A DNA stretch of 56,566 nt from Hyphomicrobiales bacterium (GTDB lineage Bacteria; Pseudomonadota; Alphaproteobacteria; Rhizobiales; Devosiaceae), in NCBI GenBank assembly GCA_026981645.1, contig JALSII010000041.1:1-56566 (forward strand), in the 5' to 3' direction. Below the pieces are notes generated by a model, which worked only from the letters and a program-made list of their open reading frames with translations, was not told the origin of the DNA and searched no databases. Positions within the stretch are counted from its first letter, which is position 1. The number at the start of each line of letters is the position of its first letter. The translations under genes were made by a program, and so were the position numbers. Below are positions 1-7,218 of this stretch, in pieces.

Positions 1-919
1 GAGCGGCGGTCGTGCCATTGGTTATACCAAGCTCGTCACCACCTGATATGGTGAGCGCATCGGTGTTTGTTGCAGCAGTCAGGGTGGTTACGTTACCTGT
101 CACCGAACCGGTTACGTTGGTCAGTGCGGCAAGAGCGGTTTCCAGATCCGCGCGGGTATCAATGGTGCTCAGGTCAATAGTTTCGGCGGTGCCTGTGCCT
201 ACCTGTACCGATAGTGTGCCGGTAAAGCCTGCGACCTGGGCATTGGTTGCGCCAACCGTTGTTGTGTCAAAACCAACAGAAGCAATCGTTGCCGTACCAC
301 CCATGGTGATATCAGTGGTATTTGCTGATGCTGTGACAACAATTTCGCCATTGCCATTGAGTGTAACAGAGCCATTGGCGTTTCCATCAAGAGCAGTGAC
401 CAGATCATTAACGGTTGCGGTTGAGGCTGTTACGGCGGTGTAGGTTGTGGTTGTTCCATCGATGGTCAGCGTAATTGTCTGGCCATCGGTAAAGCCAAGG
501 CCGTCCAGCGTGTCGGTTCCAGCCAAACCGGATACTGAACCGGTAATGGTTGCTGCCGTATCATCCGTGATGGTGACTGAGCCGGACAAAGTTGTCGGAG
601 TCGTGGAACCAGTAGGCTTTTGCAGTGCCTGACGGGCCGTTGCCTGGGCACTTTCCACAAGTTTCGTAATGGCGGAAATACCATCATCGGCAGCGCGGAC
701 TGTCTGGACAGCGTTACCAACCGAATCAAGCAGGCGATTAAGGTCACCAGCGCGGCTGTTCAGCGAAGACGCTGTAAAAAACGCTGTCGGATCATCAAGA
801 GCAGAGTTGACCTTGAGGCCGGTTGAAAGCCTGTTCTGGGTTTTTCCCAGAAGCTCGGCGGTATTTTGAAGTGAAAGCAGGTTTTGACGCACTGCATTTG
901 AAAGATTGATTTCGGCCAT
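1..919 (-). CDS. Flagellin, N-terminal part (runs off the window)
   Basis: Subunit of the flagellar filament, exported by the flagellar type III system. The start at 919 (MAEINLSNAVRQNLL) follows a good AGGAG about 12 bases upstream. Residues 1-100 form the conserved D0/D1 coiled coil, with the flagellin hallmarks RLSTGLKVNSALDDP and SLNSRAGDL. After about residue 105 the sequence becomes Thr/Gly/Ala-rich and appears to hold two successive Flagellin_IN-type units, around TLTIDGTTTTYTAVTAST and TLSVQVGTGTAETIDLST, each with a following helix and beta segment. This is the surface-exposed variable region. The C-terminal D1/D0 half lies beyond position 1, so total length is unknown; the insert makes it longer than the minimal alphaproteobacterial flagellins of about 270-300 residues. 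Confidence 0.93.
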   Translation of the reverse strand, partial: MAEINLSNAVRQNLLSLQNTAELLGKTQNRLSTGLKVNSALDDPTAFFTASSLNSRAGDLNRLLDSVGNAVQTVRAADDGISAITKLVESAQATARQALQKPTGSTTPTTLSGSVTITDDTAATITGSVSGLAGTDTLDGLGFTDGQTITLTIDGTTTTYTAVTASTATVNDLVTALDGNANGSVTLNGNGEIVVTASANTTDITMGGTATIASVGFDTTTVGATNAQVAGFTGTLSVQVGTGTAETIDLSTIDTRADLETALAALTNVTGSVTGNVTTLTAATNTDALTISGGDELGITNGTTAA

Positions 920-1438
920 TTTGTGAACTCCTATTCAACGCCCGACTAAAAACAACCTCATTCTGAGGCATTGCAGGATTATGGGCCTTTTCCCTTTACG
1001 AAATATGAACAAAAAGTCCGTGTGGTTTTTACAACTTGTCAGGGGTACCTGTGGGGCACATACTGGCCGCGATAATACTCACATCAAAAAGTGTTTTGGA
1101 GAGTCCATCATGCGCTGACACATCGGGTTGCGCGTAGGACTGAGGGTGGAGTTCGGCAACAGCATTTCCCGTTTTTTCTGTGACTCCTGCTTTTGCCCGC
1201 GGTTTCGATTTATTCCGGTACCGATAGAGCTGGTGGTTTGGCGGATGCTGGTCATTCCTGGTAAAAAGACCGGTGTTGCCGGATACTGGTGTAATATATT
1301 CTCTCAAAACAGGTGCTTGCCCCGCAAGGTTCTCCAGAAATGGAGACGCATGATGGGACAGGGAGTTTGAGAAGTCCGCTAAATTGGGGTGCGCAATTTA
1401 GTTAAAATTGCAGTGGGTGATAAACTTGTCAACAGGTC
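920..1438. other. 519-bp gap upstream of flagellin; leader and promoter region, no clear gene
   Basis: The 5' side of the flagellin gene. Reading the minus strand toward flagellin, a short hairpin CCTCA-gaa-TGAGG followed by a T-rich stretch lies about 40-50 bases before the start codon and could be part of the flagellin mRNA leader. I could not find a convincing sigma-54 or sigma-28 promoter. On the minus strand a frame without a conventional ATG start is open from about 1397 to 1029. Its product resembles nothing I know, and I do not call it a gene. A 7-bp hairpin (GCAATTT/AAATTGC, 1393-1412) sits just past the stop of the upstream gene and may be a weak terminator. Confidence 0.4.
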
Positions 1439-1933
1439 CTAAAGGGCCCGATTTACTGCAATACCATTGGCAGTCGGCGTTCGCGAAGTGCTCATCTGCC
1501 CGCTGGCGCCATAGGTCTGAGGCTGGCGGGAGCTGCTGACACTGGTTGCCACATCGTTGAGCAGGTTCTCGGTCACATTCCTGGCGGTGGCAAGCACTCG
1601 CAGATTTTCGGCCATCTGGGTCGCCAGTTTTTCGTGGTCGGACTGAAGGCTTTTCAGGGCAGAAGGGGCCTGGGCGTCCAGGCGCTCGGATTCGTGCTGC
1701 ACGGCGCGGGCAAGCCCCACATAGGCCTGGGCGATTTCAGCCTTTCTGGCGCTCAATTCTGAGGCCTGCTTGAAATGTCCGGCGCGAAGCAGAGTGGTTT
1801 CCTCATTCATCACCTCAACCAGATCGGTGAGAGAGGCCTTTGTTATTGCACAAAGATCTGTTGCATCCATCTGACGCAGTTTGGCTATGCGTTCAACTGC
1901 CGTGTCGGGTGCCGGTTTGTTTGAAGATGTCAT
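1439..1933 (-). CDS. FlbY/FlgN-like flagellar protein
   Basis: Small (164 aa), largely alpha-helical protein, last gene of the flgI-flgJ operon. Its start overlaps the flgJ stop in an ATGA, indicating translational coupling. The central part (residues 15-120) is a helical hairpin rich in Ala, Glu, Leu and Lys, with the MNEETTLLRAGHF-type segment typical of FlgN-family chaperones, which bind hook-associated proteins FlgK and FlgL. The C-terminal 40 residues are Ser/Thr/Gly-rich and probably disordered. Alphaproteobacteria often carry a protein of this kind, called FlbY or FlgN, directly after flgJ. Size and position fit well, but sequence similarity to classical FlgN is low, so the chaperone role is inference. 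Confidence 0.6.
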   Translation of the reverse strand: MTSSNKPAPDTAVERIAKLRQMDATDLCAITKASLTDLVEVMNEETTLLRAGHFKQASELSARKAEIAQAYVGLARAVQHESERLDAQAPSALKSLQSDHEKLATQMAENLRVLATARNVTENLLNDVATSVSSSRQPQTYGASGQMSTSRTPTANGIAVNRAL

Positions 1934-2289
1934 GGATTTTTGTTTCCTTCCTGGTAGCTTGCAGCTGCCTGAGTGTGCGCTGAGCCGTAGGTGGCAAATT
2001 TGCTGGCGCTTTCCTGCGCAGTGAGCAGGTTGGCCATAATCTGGTCGGCGATGCCGATGCCGCCGGATTTGGCCAGAGCCGCTGCGAATTGTTCGGATTG
2101 CATGGAACGCCAGGTTTCTTCGCCGAAGCCGCCACCAAATTCGCTGTCGGTATCAATGCTTGTGAACATTTCTGAAACAAGGGTGTTCAGAAATACCGCT
2201 TCGAGTTCCTCGGCCTGCTGGCGCAATCTCTCGTTACCCGATCCTGTCATGACCTGGGGCGTGGTGAAGCTGGTGGCATAGGCGTCCAT
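1930..2289 (-). CDS. flgJ: Rod-binding protein FlgJ (rod-cap domain only)
   Basis: Caps the growing flagellar rod in the periplasm. The protein is 119 aa and corresponds only to the N-terminal rod-scaffolding domain of enteric FlgJ. The C-terminal peptidoglycan-hydrolysing domain is absent, as is usual in alphaproteobacteria, where a separate enzyme opens the wall. The recognisable core is LRQQAEELEAVFLNTLVSEMF (around residues 22-43) followed by the FGEETWRSMQSEQFAAALAK segment. The start codon overlaps the last base of the flgI stop codon (TAATG), so the two are translationally coupled. The next gene overlaps its stop by 4 nt. Confidence 0.88.
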   Translation of the reverse strand: MDAYATSFTTPQVMTGSGNERLRQQAEELEAVFLNTLVSEMFTSIDTDSEFGGGFGEETWRSMQSEQFAAALAKSGGIGIADQIMANLLTAQESASKFATYGSAHTQAAASYQEGNKNP

Positions 2290-3458
2290 TACAGGACCTC
2301 TATTTCAGCCTGAAGGGCGCCGGTTGCCTTGATGGCCTGTAGAATGGAGATCAACTCGCGAGGGCCGATGCCAAGCGCATTCAGGCCGTCAACAAGTTGT
2401 GCCAGTGTCACGCCGCCCTGCACCATGGCCAGGTTGGAATTGGTGGTGTCAACGTTGAGATCGGTGCGTGGTATAGTGGCGGTCACCCCAAGGGTTAGCG
2501 GGTTGGGCTGGCTGACTTCAGGGCTTTCGGCAATTGTCACAGTCAGATTGCTCTGTGCCACGGCAACCGTTGAAACCCGCACATTTCGCCCCATGACAAT
2601 GATGCCTGAATTTTCGTCGATGACGATTTTTGCCGGCTGGTCAGTTTCAACGATCAACTGTTCGATATCGGTAATCATATCTACAATATTGCCGTTGAAA
2701 TTTGCAGGCAGGGTCAGGCGGACGGTTGCAGAATCCAGAGGGGTGGCCACGGGGGCGCCAATAAAGTCGTTGATGGCCAGCGCCAGCCGACGTGCGGTGG
2801 TGAAATCGGGATTGCGCAGCGACAGTCTGAGCGAGCGCTGGGCGCCCAGGTCAAAAAGCACCTCACGCTCAACCAGTGCCCCGGACGATATGCGCCCGGT
2901 CGTGGGAACTCCGGAAATGACAGTTGCGGCATCGCCCTGGGCCTTGAAGCCGTTGATGGCCACTGACCCTTGCGCGATGGCGTAAACCTCTCCGTCCGCC
3001 CCCAGCAGAGGCGTGACCAGCAAAGTCCCTCCTTGCAGGCTGTCCGAATCACCAAGGGCTGCCACATTTACGTCGATGCGCGACCCTTGCGCTGCAAAAG
3101 CGGGCAGGTTGGCGGTGACCATGACCGCGGCAACATTGGCAGTGCGCACGGTCTCGCCCAGTGTGTTGACCCCAAGCCGTTCGAGCATGGCCTGAAGGCT
3201 CTGCCGGGTGAAGGGGGAGTTGTTCAGGCTGTCCCCGGTTCCGTTGAGGCCAACGACAAGCCCGTAGCCGATGAGCTGGTTTTCGCGCACGCCTTCAATA
3301 TCAACGATATCCTTGATTCTTGCGGCGGCATTGGCCGGCAAAACCGGAACCAAAACGAGACTTAAGGATATGAGTGCAGCGAGACTGAAGCGTGCAATTT
3401 TTTTTGCACCGGATGCAGCCGGTCCGAAATATTTGATTTGCGCAAAAGGTGTTTTCAT
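2289..3458 (-). CDS. flgI: Flagellar P-ring protein FlgI
   Basis: Forms the periplasmic P ring, the bushing around the rod in the peptidoglycan layer. The mature part opens with the family signature ARIKDIVDIEGVRENQLIGYG, and the C-terminal block ending LVDGLNALGIGPRELISILQAIKATGALQAE (about 30 residues) is diagnostic of FlgI. I place the start at 3458, not at the longer upstream in-frame codon, because GGGGAATAAAT precedes it and it yields a normal signal peptide: basic n-region, Leu-rich core, cleavage after PANA at residue 44. The product is 389 aa, usual for the family. It heads a minus-strand operon with flgJ and the FlbY-like gene, and faces fliX across a gap with a perfect CtrA-type box. 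Confidence 0.95.
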   Translation of the reverse strand: MKTPFAQIKYFGPAASGAKKIARFSLAALISLSLVLVPVLPANAAARIKDIVDIEGVRENQLIGYGLVVGLNGTGDSLNNSPFTRQSLQAMLERLGVNTLGETVRTANVAAVMVTANLPAFAAQGSRIDVNVAALGDSDSLQGGTLLVTPLLGADGEVYAIAQGSVAINGFKAQGDAATVISGVPTTGRISSGALVEREVLFDLGAQRSLRLSLRNPDFTTARRLALAINDFIGAPVATPLDSATVRLTLPANFNGNIVDMITDIEQLIVETDQPAKIVIDENSGIIVMGRNVRVSTVAVAQSNLTVTIAESPEVSQPNPLTLGVTATIPRTDLNVDTTNSNLAMVQGGVTLAQLVDGLNALGIGPRELISILQAIKATGALQAEIEVL

Positions 3459-3680
3459 ATTTATTCCCCGATTTTGATGTGCCAGCCCATCCCCATGAGC
3501 CTTTGCACCAAAGACATGCTTGTTGCCCATTTGTGTTGCCAGAACCGTGCCAGATCGCCTTGTCAGGAAAAAATTCTCCATAATGCACTGAAAAACCTCA
3601 TGAATCTCATGTGATGCAGGGTGCTTTACGGTGGGCGTGATGCCGCGCTGCGGTTGATGGCGCAAGAATTGCCTAGCGCA

Positions 3681-3695
3681 TTAAGGGTTTGTTAA
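3681..3695. promoter_or_regulatory. CtrA-type box TTAA-N7-TTAA between flgI and fliX
   Basis: TTAA at 3681-3684 and TTAA at 3692-3695, separated by exactly seven bases. This matches the full CtrA consensus described for Caulobacter and related alphaproteobacteria. It lies 57 bases before the fliX start and about 220 before the flgI start, in the divergent gap. CtrA is known to activate both genes in Caulobacter. Occupancy here is inferred from the motif alone. Confidence 0.65.
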
Positions 3696-3751
3696 GGTTG
3701 CGGGCAGAATTTGCCGGTAAGATTTGATTGCATTTAAATGCGGAGTCGTTA

Positions 3752-4171
3752 GTGCGCATTGAGGGAACATTGCCAAGGAACACGGTTGGTCGCCGCAAAG
3801 GCGCTGGTGGGTCAGGCAGGGGTGGTGCTGTCTTTCAGGCTTCCCATTCCTCAGCCGAGAGCCGACCGGCAGCCAGCAGCGCTATGCAATCAGCGACCGG
3901 AATTGATACCATTTTAGCTTTGCAGGGGGTGGAAGACCCCGGTTTTGGCAAAAAACGCGCAATCAGACATGCGCAATCCATGCTTGATACGCTGGAGGAT
4001 ATGAAGGCCGACCTTCTGGCGGGGCGTGTGAGTGAAGGGCGTCTGAACCGTCTCATGGCTCTGGTCAGCCGGGCGCGTCAACAGGCGGATCCTGAACTGG
4101 AGGCGCTGGTTGATGATATCGAATTGCGCGCCCGGGTTGAATTGGCCAAACTGGGGCGGTTTACAGGGTAA
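3752..4171 (+). CDS. fliX: Flagellar assembly trans-acting factor FliX
   Basis: FliX is an alphaproteobacterial regulator that partners with the sigma-54 activator FlbD and couples completion of the early basal body to expression of the later flagellar genes. The protein is 139 aa. The N-terminal third is Gly/Ser/Ala-rich, and the conserved C-terminal helices read LQGVEDP, ALVSRARQQADPELEALVDD and IELRARVELAKL, the family's typical ending. I choose the GTG at 3752, which has GGAG six bases upstream and gives MRIEGTLP; a TTG further up would add eight residues without a better ribosome site. It is divergent from flgI, as in Caulobacter. Confidence 0.87.
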   Translation: MRIEGTLPRNTVGRRKGAGGSGRGGAVFQASHSSAESRPAASSAMQSATGIDTILALQGVEDPGFGKKRAIRHAQSMLDTLEDMKADLLAGRVSEGRLNRLMALVSRARQQADPELEALVDDIELRARVELAKLGRFTG

Positions 4172-4294
4172 ACTGCCCTCCCAATTGTTTTTGCTGTCAC
4201 TTCAAATCTTGATTTACTGGACAATAGCGACTTGCGGTCGCACCTGAGCGCTATTATACAGGCGCTCAAATTGCAGCCTTGGAGCAAAGACGTC

Positions 4295-4714
4295 ATGGAT
4301 GCGAAACTTACAGATACCGAATACCGCCCGAGTGAAAATGAGCCCTTTATGGGTCCCAAGCACGCCGAGTACTTTCGGAACAAACTCACCCGCTGGCGGG
4401 AAGATATCTTGCGCGAAAGCCGGGAAACGCTTGAGAGCCTTCAGGAAGAGAGCATCGCCCACGCCGATATGGCCGACCGGGCTTCCTCGGAAAGTGATCG
4501 GGCCCTTGAGCTCAGGACCCGGGACCGCCAGCGCAAGCTGATTGCCAAGATTGATTCAGCTCTCCGACGCATTGACGAGGGCACTTACGGTTATTGTGAA
4601 GAAACCGGGGAACCGATTGGATTGGCGCGGCTGGATGCACGCCCTATAGCGACCCTCTCGCTGGAGGCGCAGGAAAGCCACGAGCGGCGCGAAAAGGTTT
4701 ACAGAGACGACTGA
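4295..4714 (+). CDS. dksA: RNA polymerase-binding transcription factor DksA
   Basis: Binds the secondary channel of RNA polymerase and, with (p)ppGpp, tunes stable-RNA and amino-acid promoters. The 139-aa protein shows the order of DksA: N-terminal helix, long coiled coil (residues about 30-95) with the DMADRASSESDRALELRTRDR tip region, then the C-terminal finger YGYCEETGEPIGLARL and the ending REKVYRDD. The finger keeps only one cysteine (C101), the only Cys in the protein, so it cannot bind zinc as the four-Cys enteric protein does. Cysteine-poor DksA proteins are known to work in alphaproteobacteria. The ATG at 4295 is preferred over an upstream TTG, because it matches the usual alphaproteobacterial N-terminus. 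Confidence 0.92.
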   Translation: MDAKLTDTEYRPSENEPFMGPKHAEYFRNKLTRWREDILRESRETLESLQEESIAHADMADRASSESDRALELRTRDRQRKLIAKIDSALRRIDEGTYGYCEETGEPIGLARLDARPIATLSLEAQESHERREKVYRDD

Positions 4715-4721
4715 ATATTCA

Positions 4722-4765
4722 CGGCTATATCTGACTAGGGTCAGGACACTAATCAGATATAGCCG
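4722..4765. terminator. 13-bp perfect hairpin between convergent dksA and carboxypeptidase genes
   Basis: CGGCTATATCTGA (4722-4734) is exactly complementary to TCAGATATAGCCG (4753-4765), with an 18-base loop. The right arm lies inside the last codons of the carboxypeptidase gene. There is no long T-run on either side, so it is not a textbook intrinsic terminator, but its place between converging genes suggests bidirectional transcript end formation. Confidence 0.5.
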
Positions 4766-6260
4766 GGGTCAGATAGCGTGTCCTGAGATGCGCTATGAAA
4801 TATTCCGGGTTGAGTGCTTCACCGGTAATGGAAAGCATCAACTCAGGCGTTGAGGCCCGCGCGCCTTTTTCCCAGATTTTGTCTTTTCGCCACTGATTTA
4901 GGGCTGAGAAATCGCCCTTTTCAATTTCGCTTTCAATCTTGGGCAGATCTTTTTTCATTGCTGCCCACTGCTGGGCCGCCATCATGGCGCCCAGAGTGTA
5001 GGAGGGGAAATAGCCAAACAGACCGGCGGGCCAGTGTACGTCCTGCATGGGACCATCGGCCAAATTATCTTTCGTTGAGAGGCTCAGATACTGATTCATT
5101 TTTTCGTTCCAGACCTCGGGAATATCACCCACTTTCAGTTTTTCTGATATCAGGTCCTGTTCCATTTCGTAGCGCAGGATTACGTGCATGGGGTAGGTGA
5201 CTTCGTCGGCATCGACCCGGATGAGACCGCGCTTGACCAGATTGACGTGAGCAAGAATGTCCTCCACATCCCAGCCATCGAACACTTCTTTTCCCAGATG
5301 TTTGCTGACCAGTTCCATGGCCCAACGCCAGAACTGGGGGCTGCGCGCCAATTGCATTTCTACGAACAGGCTTTGACTTTCATGCATGCCCATGCCGCGC
5401 GCGCTGTTGTGAGGCCAATGGGCATTCTTGCGTGGCAGGCCCTGTTCGTACTGGGCGTGGCCGGTTTCGTGCAATACTCCCATAAGACCGGGCAAAAAAT
5501 CCTTTGTGGTGTAACGTGTGGTCATGCGCACATCAGTTGGCACGCCACCGCAGAACGGGTGGTGACTCTCGTCCAGCCGACCATGGGTGAAGTCAAAGCC
5601 AACCGCTTTCATTAATGCCAGTCCCAGTTCCCGTTGCACTTTTATGGGATAGGGACCGTTCAGGGGCTTGAGGGGCCGGTCTGCCAGTCGTTTCTCCTGA
5701 GCTGCCAGCACTTGGGGCAGAAGTTCAGCCAGACTGGTTTTGAGTTTTGAAAAAACGGGGTTGATGTCGGCGGTCCGGTTTCCCGGATCGTACTGCTCCA
5801 TCATTGCGTCATAGGGGGCAAGGCCACTGGCTTCAGATCGAAGCTGGGCTTCCTCGCGGGCAAGGGCCACAACTTCACCCAGCGCCGGAGCAAAGCCCTT
5901 CCAGTCTCCTTCAGGCCTGAGTTCGCGCCAGAGCTGTTCGCAGCGCATGGAGATATGGGTGCGCCGCTCTACAAAATCAGGGGACAGGCAGGTCAGGTGC
6001 AGGTATTGGCGCTTGAATTCCAGCAGCCCGAGTTCTTGGTCCTCGTCCAGGTCTTCGTTTTGCGCCGCATCAATCCAGTCCGCAACATGTGGTGCGCTTG
6101 CCAACTCGTGGCGCATGCCCGAAAGCGTCGCCATGGCCTGAGCGCGCTGGTCGCCACCGCCCACCGGCATGCTGGTTGCCTCATCAGCCCCAAGGATGGC
6201 CAGGGCATGGTCGAGACCGGCCAGTTTGAGATTGTGGGTATCGAGTTTCTCATATGACAT
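4749..6260 (-). CDS. Carboxypeptidase Taq-type metallopeptidase (family M32)
   Basis: Cytoplasmic zinc carboxypeptidase that removes C-terminal residues from peptides. The 503-aa length is normal for M32. The zinc site HETGH begins at H264 with E265 as general base, and the downstream signature HESQSLFVEMQ supplies the third zinc-ligand glutamate. Other family blocks are visible: DVRMTTRY before the site, and YPMHVILRYEMEQDLI and GLFGYFPSYTLGAMMAAQ after it. The start at 6260 has a GGAGCAATCCC leader. The gene has no flagellar role that I know, and sits alone between dksA, which converges with it, and the flgH end of a flagellar operon, from which a strong terminator separates it. Confidence 0.93.
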   Translation of the reverse strand: MSYEKLDTHNLKLAGLDHALAILGADEATSMPVGGGDQRAQAMATLSGMRHELASAPHVADWIDAAQNEDLDEDQELGLLEFKRQYLHLTCLSPDFVERRTHISMRCEQLWRELRPEGDWKGFAPALGEVVALAREEAQLRSEASGLAPYDAMMEQYDPGNRTADINPVFSKLKTSLAELLPQVLAAQEKRLADRPLKPLNGPYPIKVQRELGLALMKAVGFDFTHGRLDESHHPFCGGVPTDVRMTTRYTTKDFLPGLMGVLHETGHAQYEQGLPRKNAHWPHNSARGMGMHESQSLFVEMQLARSPQFWRWAMELVSKHLGKEVFDGWDVEDILAHVNLVKRGLIRVDADEVTYPMHVILRYEMEQDLISEKLKVGDIPEVWNEKMNQYLSLSTKDNLADGPMQDVHWPAGLFGYFPSYTLGAMMAAQQWAAMKKDLPKIESEIEKGDFSALNQWRKDKIWEKGARASTPELMLSITGEALNPEYFIAHLRTRYLTPAISD

Positions 6261-6311
6261 AGGGATTGCTCCTCAAGGGGCTTGAACGTTTCGCTTTGAC
6301 ACGGCGAACGG

Positions 6312-6355
6312 TAAAATAAAAGGGGCGCGGCCAATTCGGGGGAATGCCGCGCCCC
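6312..6355 (-). terminator. Intrinsic terminator of the flgF-flgG-flgA-flgH operon
   Basis: Minus-strand stem of 10 bp (GGGGCGCGGC with GCCGCGCCCC, 6322-6331 and 6346-6355) followed on that strand by TTTTATTTTA. It lies about 100 bases past the flgH stop and just before the carboxypeptidase start, so it should insulate the two transcripts. Confidence 0.8.
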
Positions 6356-6407
6356 GTTAACCGGGAGGTGTTGTGCTTCAACCTGAAGCTCAAGCTTTCC
6401 CGGAGTG

Positions 6408-6439
6408 CCTTCGCGCCATATTCGGGGGAAGCGCGAAGG
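6408..6439 (-). repeat. Second hairpin after flgH with the same loop motif as the terminator
   Basis: CCTTCGCGC (6408-6416) pairs with GCGCGAAGG (6431-6439). The loop contains ATTCGGGGGAA, the same 11-mer found in the loop of the neighbouring terminator hairpin (6312-6355). The stem is strong, but no T-run follows on the minus strand. It may stabilise the 3' end of the mRNA or be half of a tandem repeat unit. Confidence 0.55.
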
Positions 6440-6458
6440 GCAAAAGTGTTGAGTTCTG

Positions 6459-7193
6459 CTAGAAGGGCAGAATGGCGTCCAGAACCTGCTGGCCATAACG
6501 AGGCTGCTGGACATCGGTTATCTGTCCCCGGCCACCGTAAGCGATACGGGCCTCGGCAATTTTTGAAGACTGGATGGTATTGTCCGCCTCGATATCCTCA
6601 GGGCGTACTATGCCGGCAACAATAAGATCGCGCACTTCAAAGTTCACCCGGACCTCCTGCCGCCCTTCGATAACCAGATTTCCGTTGGGCAGAACCTGGG
6701 TGATGACGGCGGCAACGTCGGTTTCAAGGGTCTCAGAGCGGTTGACTGAGCCGGTTCCTGAATCATTGACACCTGAATTCACGTCAATGTCAGCAGAGGT
6801 GATGACGTCGGGCATGACAGCGCCGAATATGGACCCGAGTACGCCGCCAAGTCCGGCAGAGTTCGTTGAACTGCGGCCCCGTGTGGTCTGATTGGCAATC
6901 TGGGCTTTGTCGGCGATGATGATCTTGACTGTGAGAATATCACCGACGCGGTTGGCGCGCTGGTCCTTGAAGAAGCCCCGCGCGCCATTGCGGAACAGGG
7001 AGTTTGGCTGATAGGAGGCAACCACCGGTTCTGGCATGGGCATGACCACGGGACGATAGCCAGCCTGTGCAGTTGGATTTTCGATCGCCGAAAGAGTGGG
7101 CGTTTGCCCGATCTGGGTGAGGCGTTCAGCAGCGGTGCAGGCACCAAGAGTGCCCACAAGAGCCAGAGTTGTGATGAGTTTGAAGAGTTTCAT
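6459..7193 (-). CDS. flgH: Flagellar L-ring lipoprotein FlgH
   Basis: Builds the outer-membrane L ring around the distal rod. The product is 244 aa. The start at 7193 gives a lipoprotein signal with lipobox LGAC, so C19 should be acylated after cleavage by signal peptidase II. The diagnostic FlgH blocks are present: NSLFRNGARGFFKDQRANRVGD in the first third, ETDVAAVITQVLPNGNLVIEG near residue 165, and the end segment RIAYGGRGQITDVQQPRYGQQVLD. A longer in-frame upstream codon would run back into flgA and destroy the signal peptide. It is the last gene of the flgF-G-A-H operon; 25 bases separate it from flgA and a terminator follows. Confidence 0.95.
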   Translation of the reverse strand: MKLFKLITTLALVGTLGACTAAERLTQIGQTPTLSAIENPTAQAGYRPVVMPMPEPVVASYQPNSLFRNGARGFFKDQRANRVGDILTVKIIIADKAQIANQTTRGRSSTNSAGLGGVLGSIFGAVMPDVITSADIDVNSGVNDSGTGSVNRSETLETDVAAVITQVLPNGNLVIEGRQEVRVNFEVRDLIVAGIVRPEDIEADNTIQSSKIAEARIAYGGRGQITDVQQPRYGQQVLDAILPF

Positions 7194-7218
7194 TTTGTCA
7201 TTCCCCCGAAGGACAGGA

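Noticed and set aside
960..1000. Sigma-54-like element before flagellin (AGGCCCATAATCCTGCA on the minus strand)
   Set aside because: The GG and GC pairs are 13 bases apart, not 12, which RpoN does not accept, and the -24 block lacks the CACG part.
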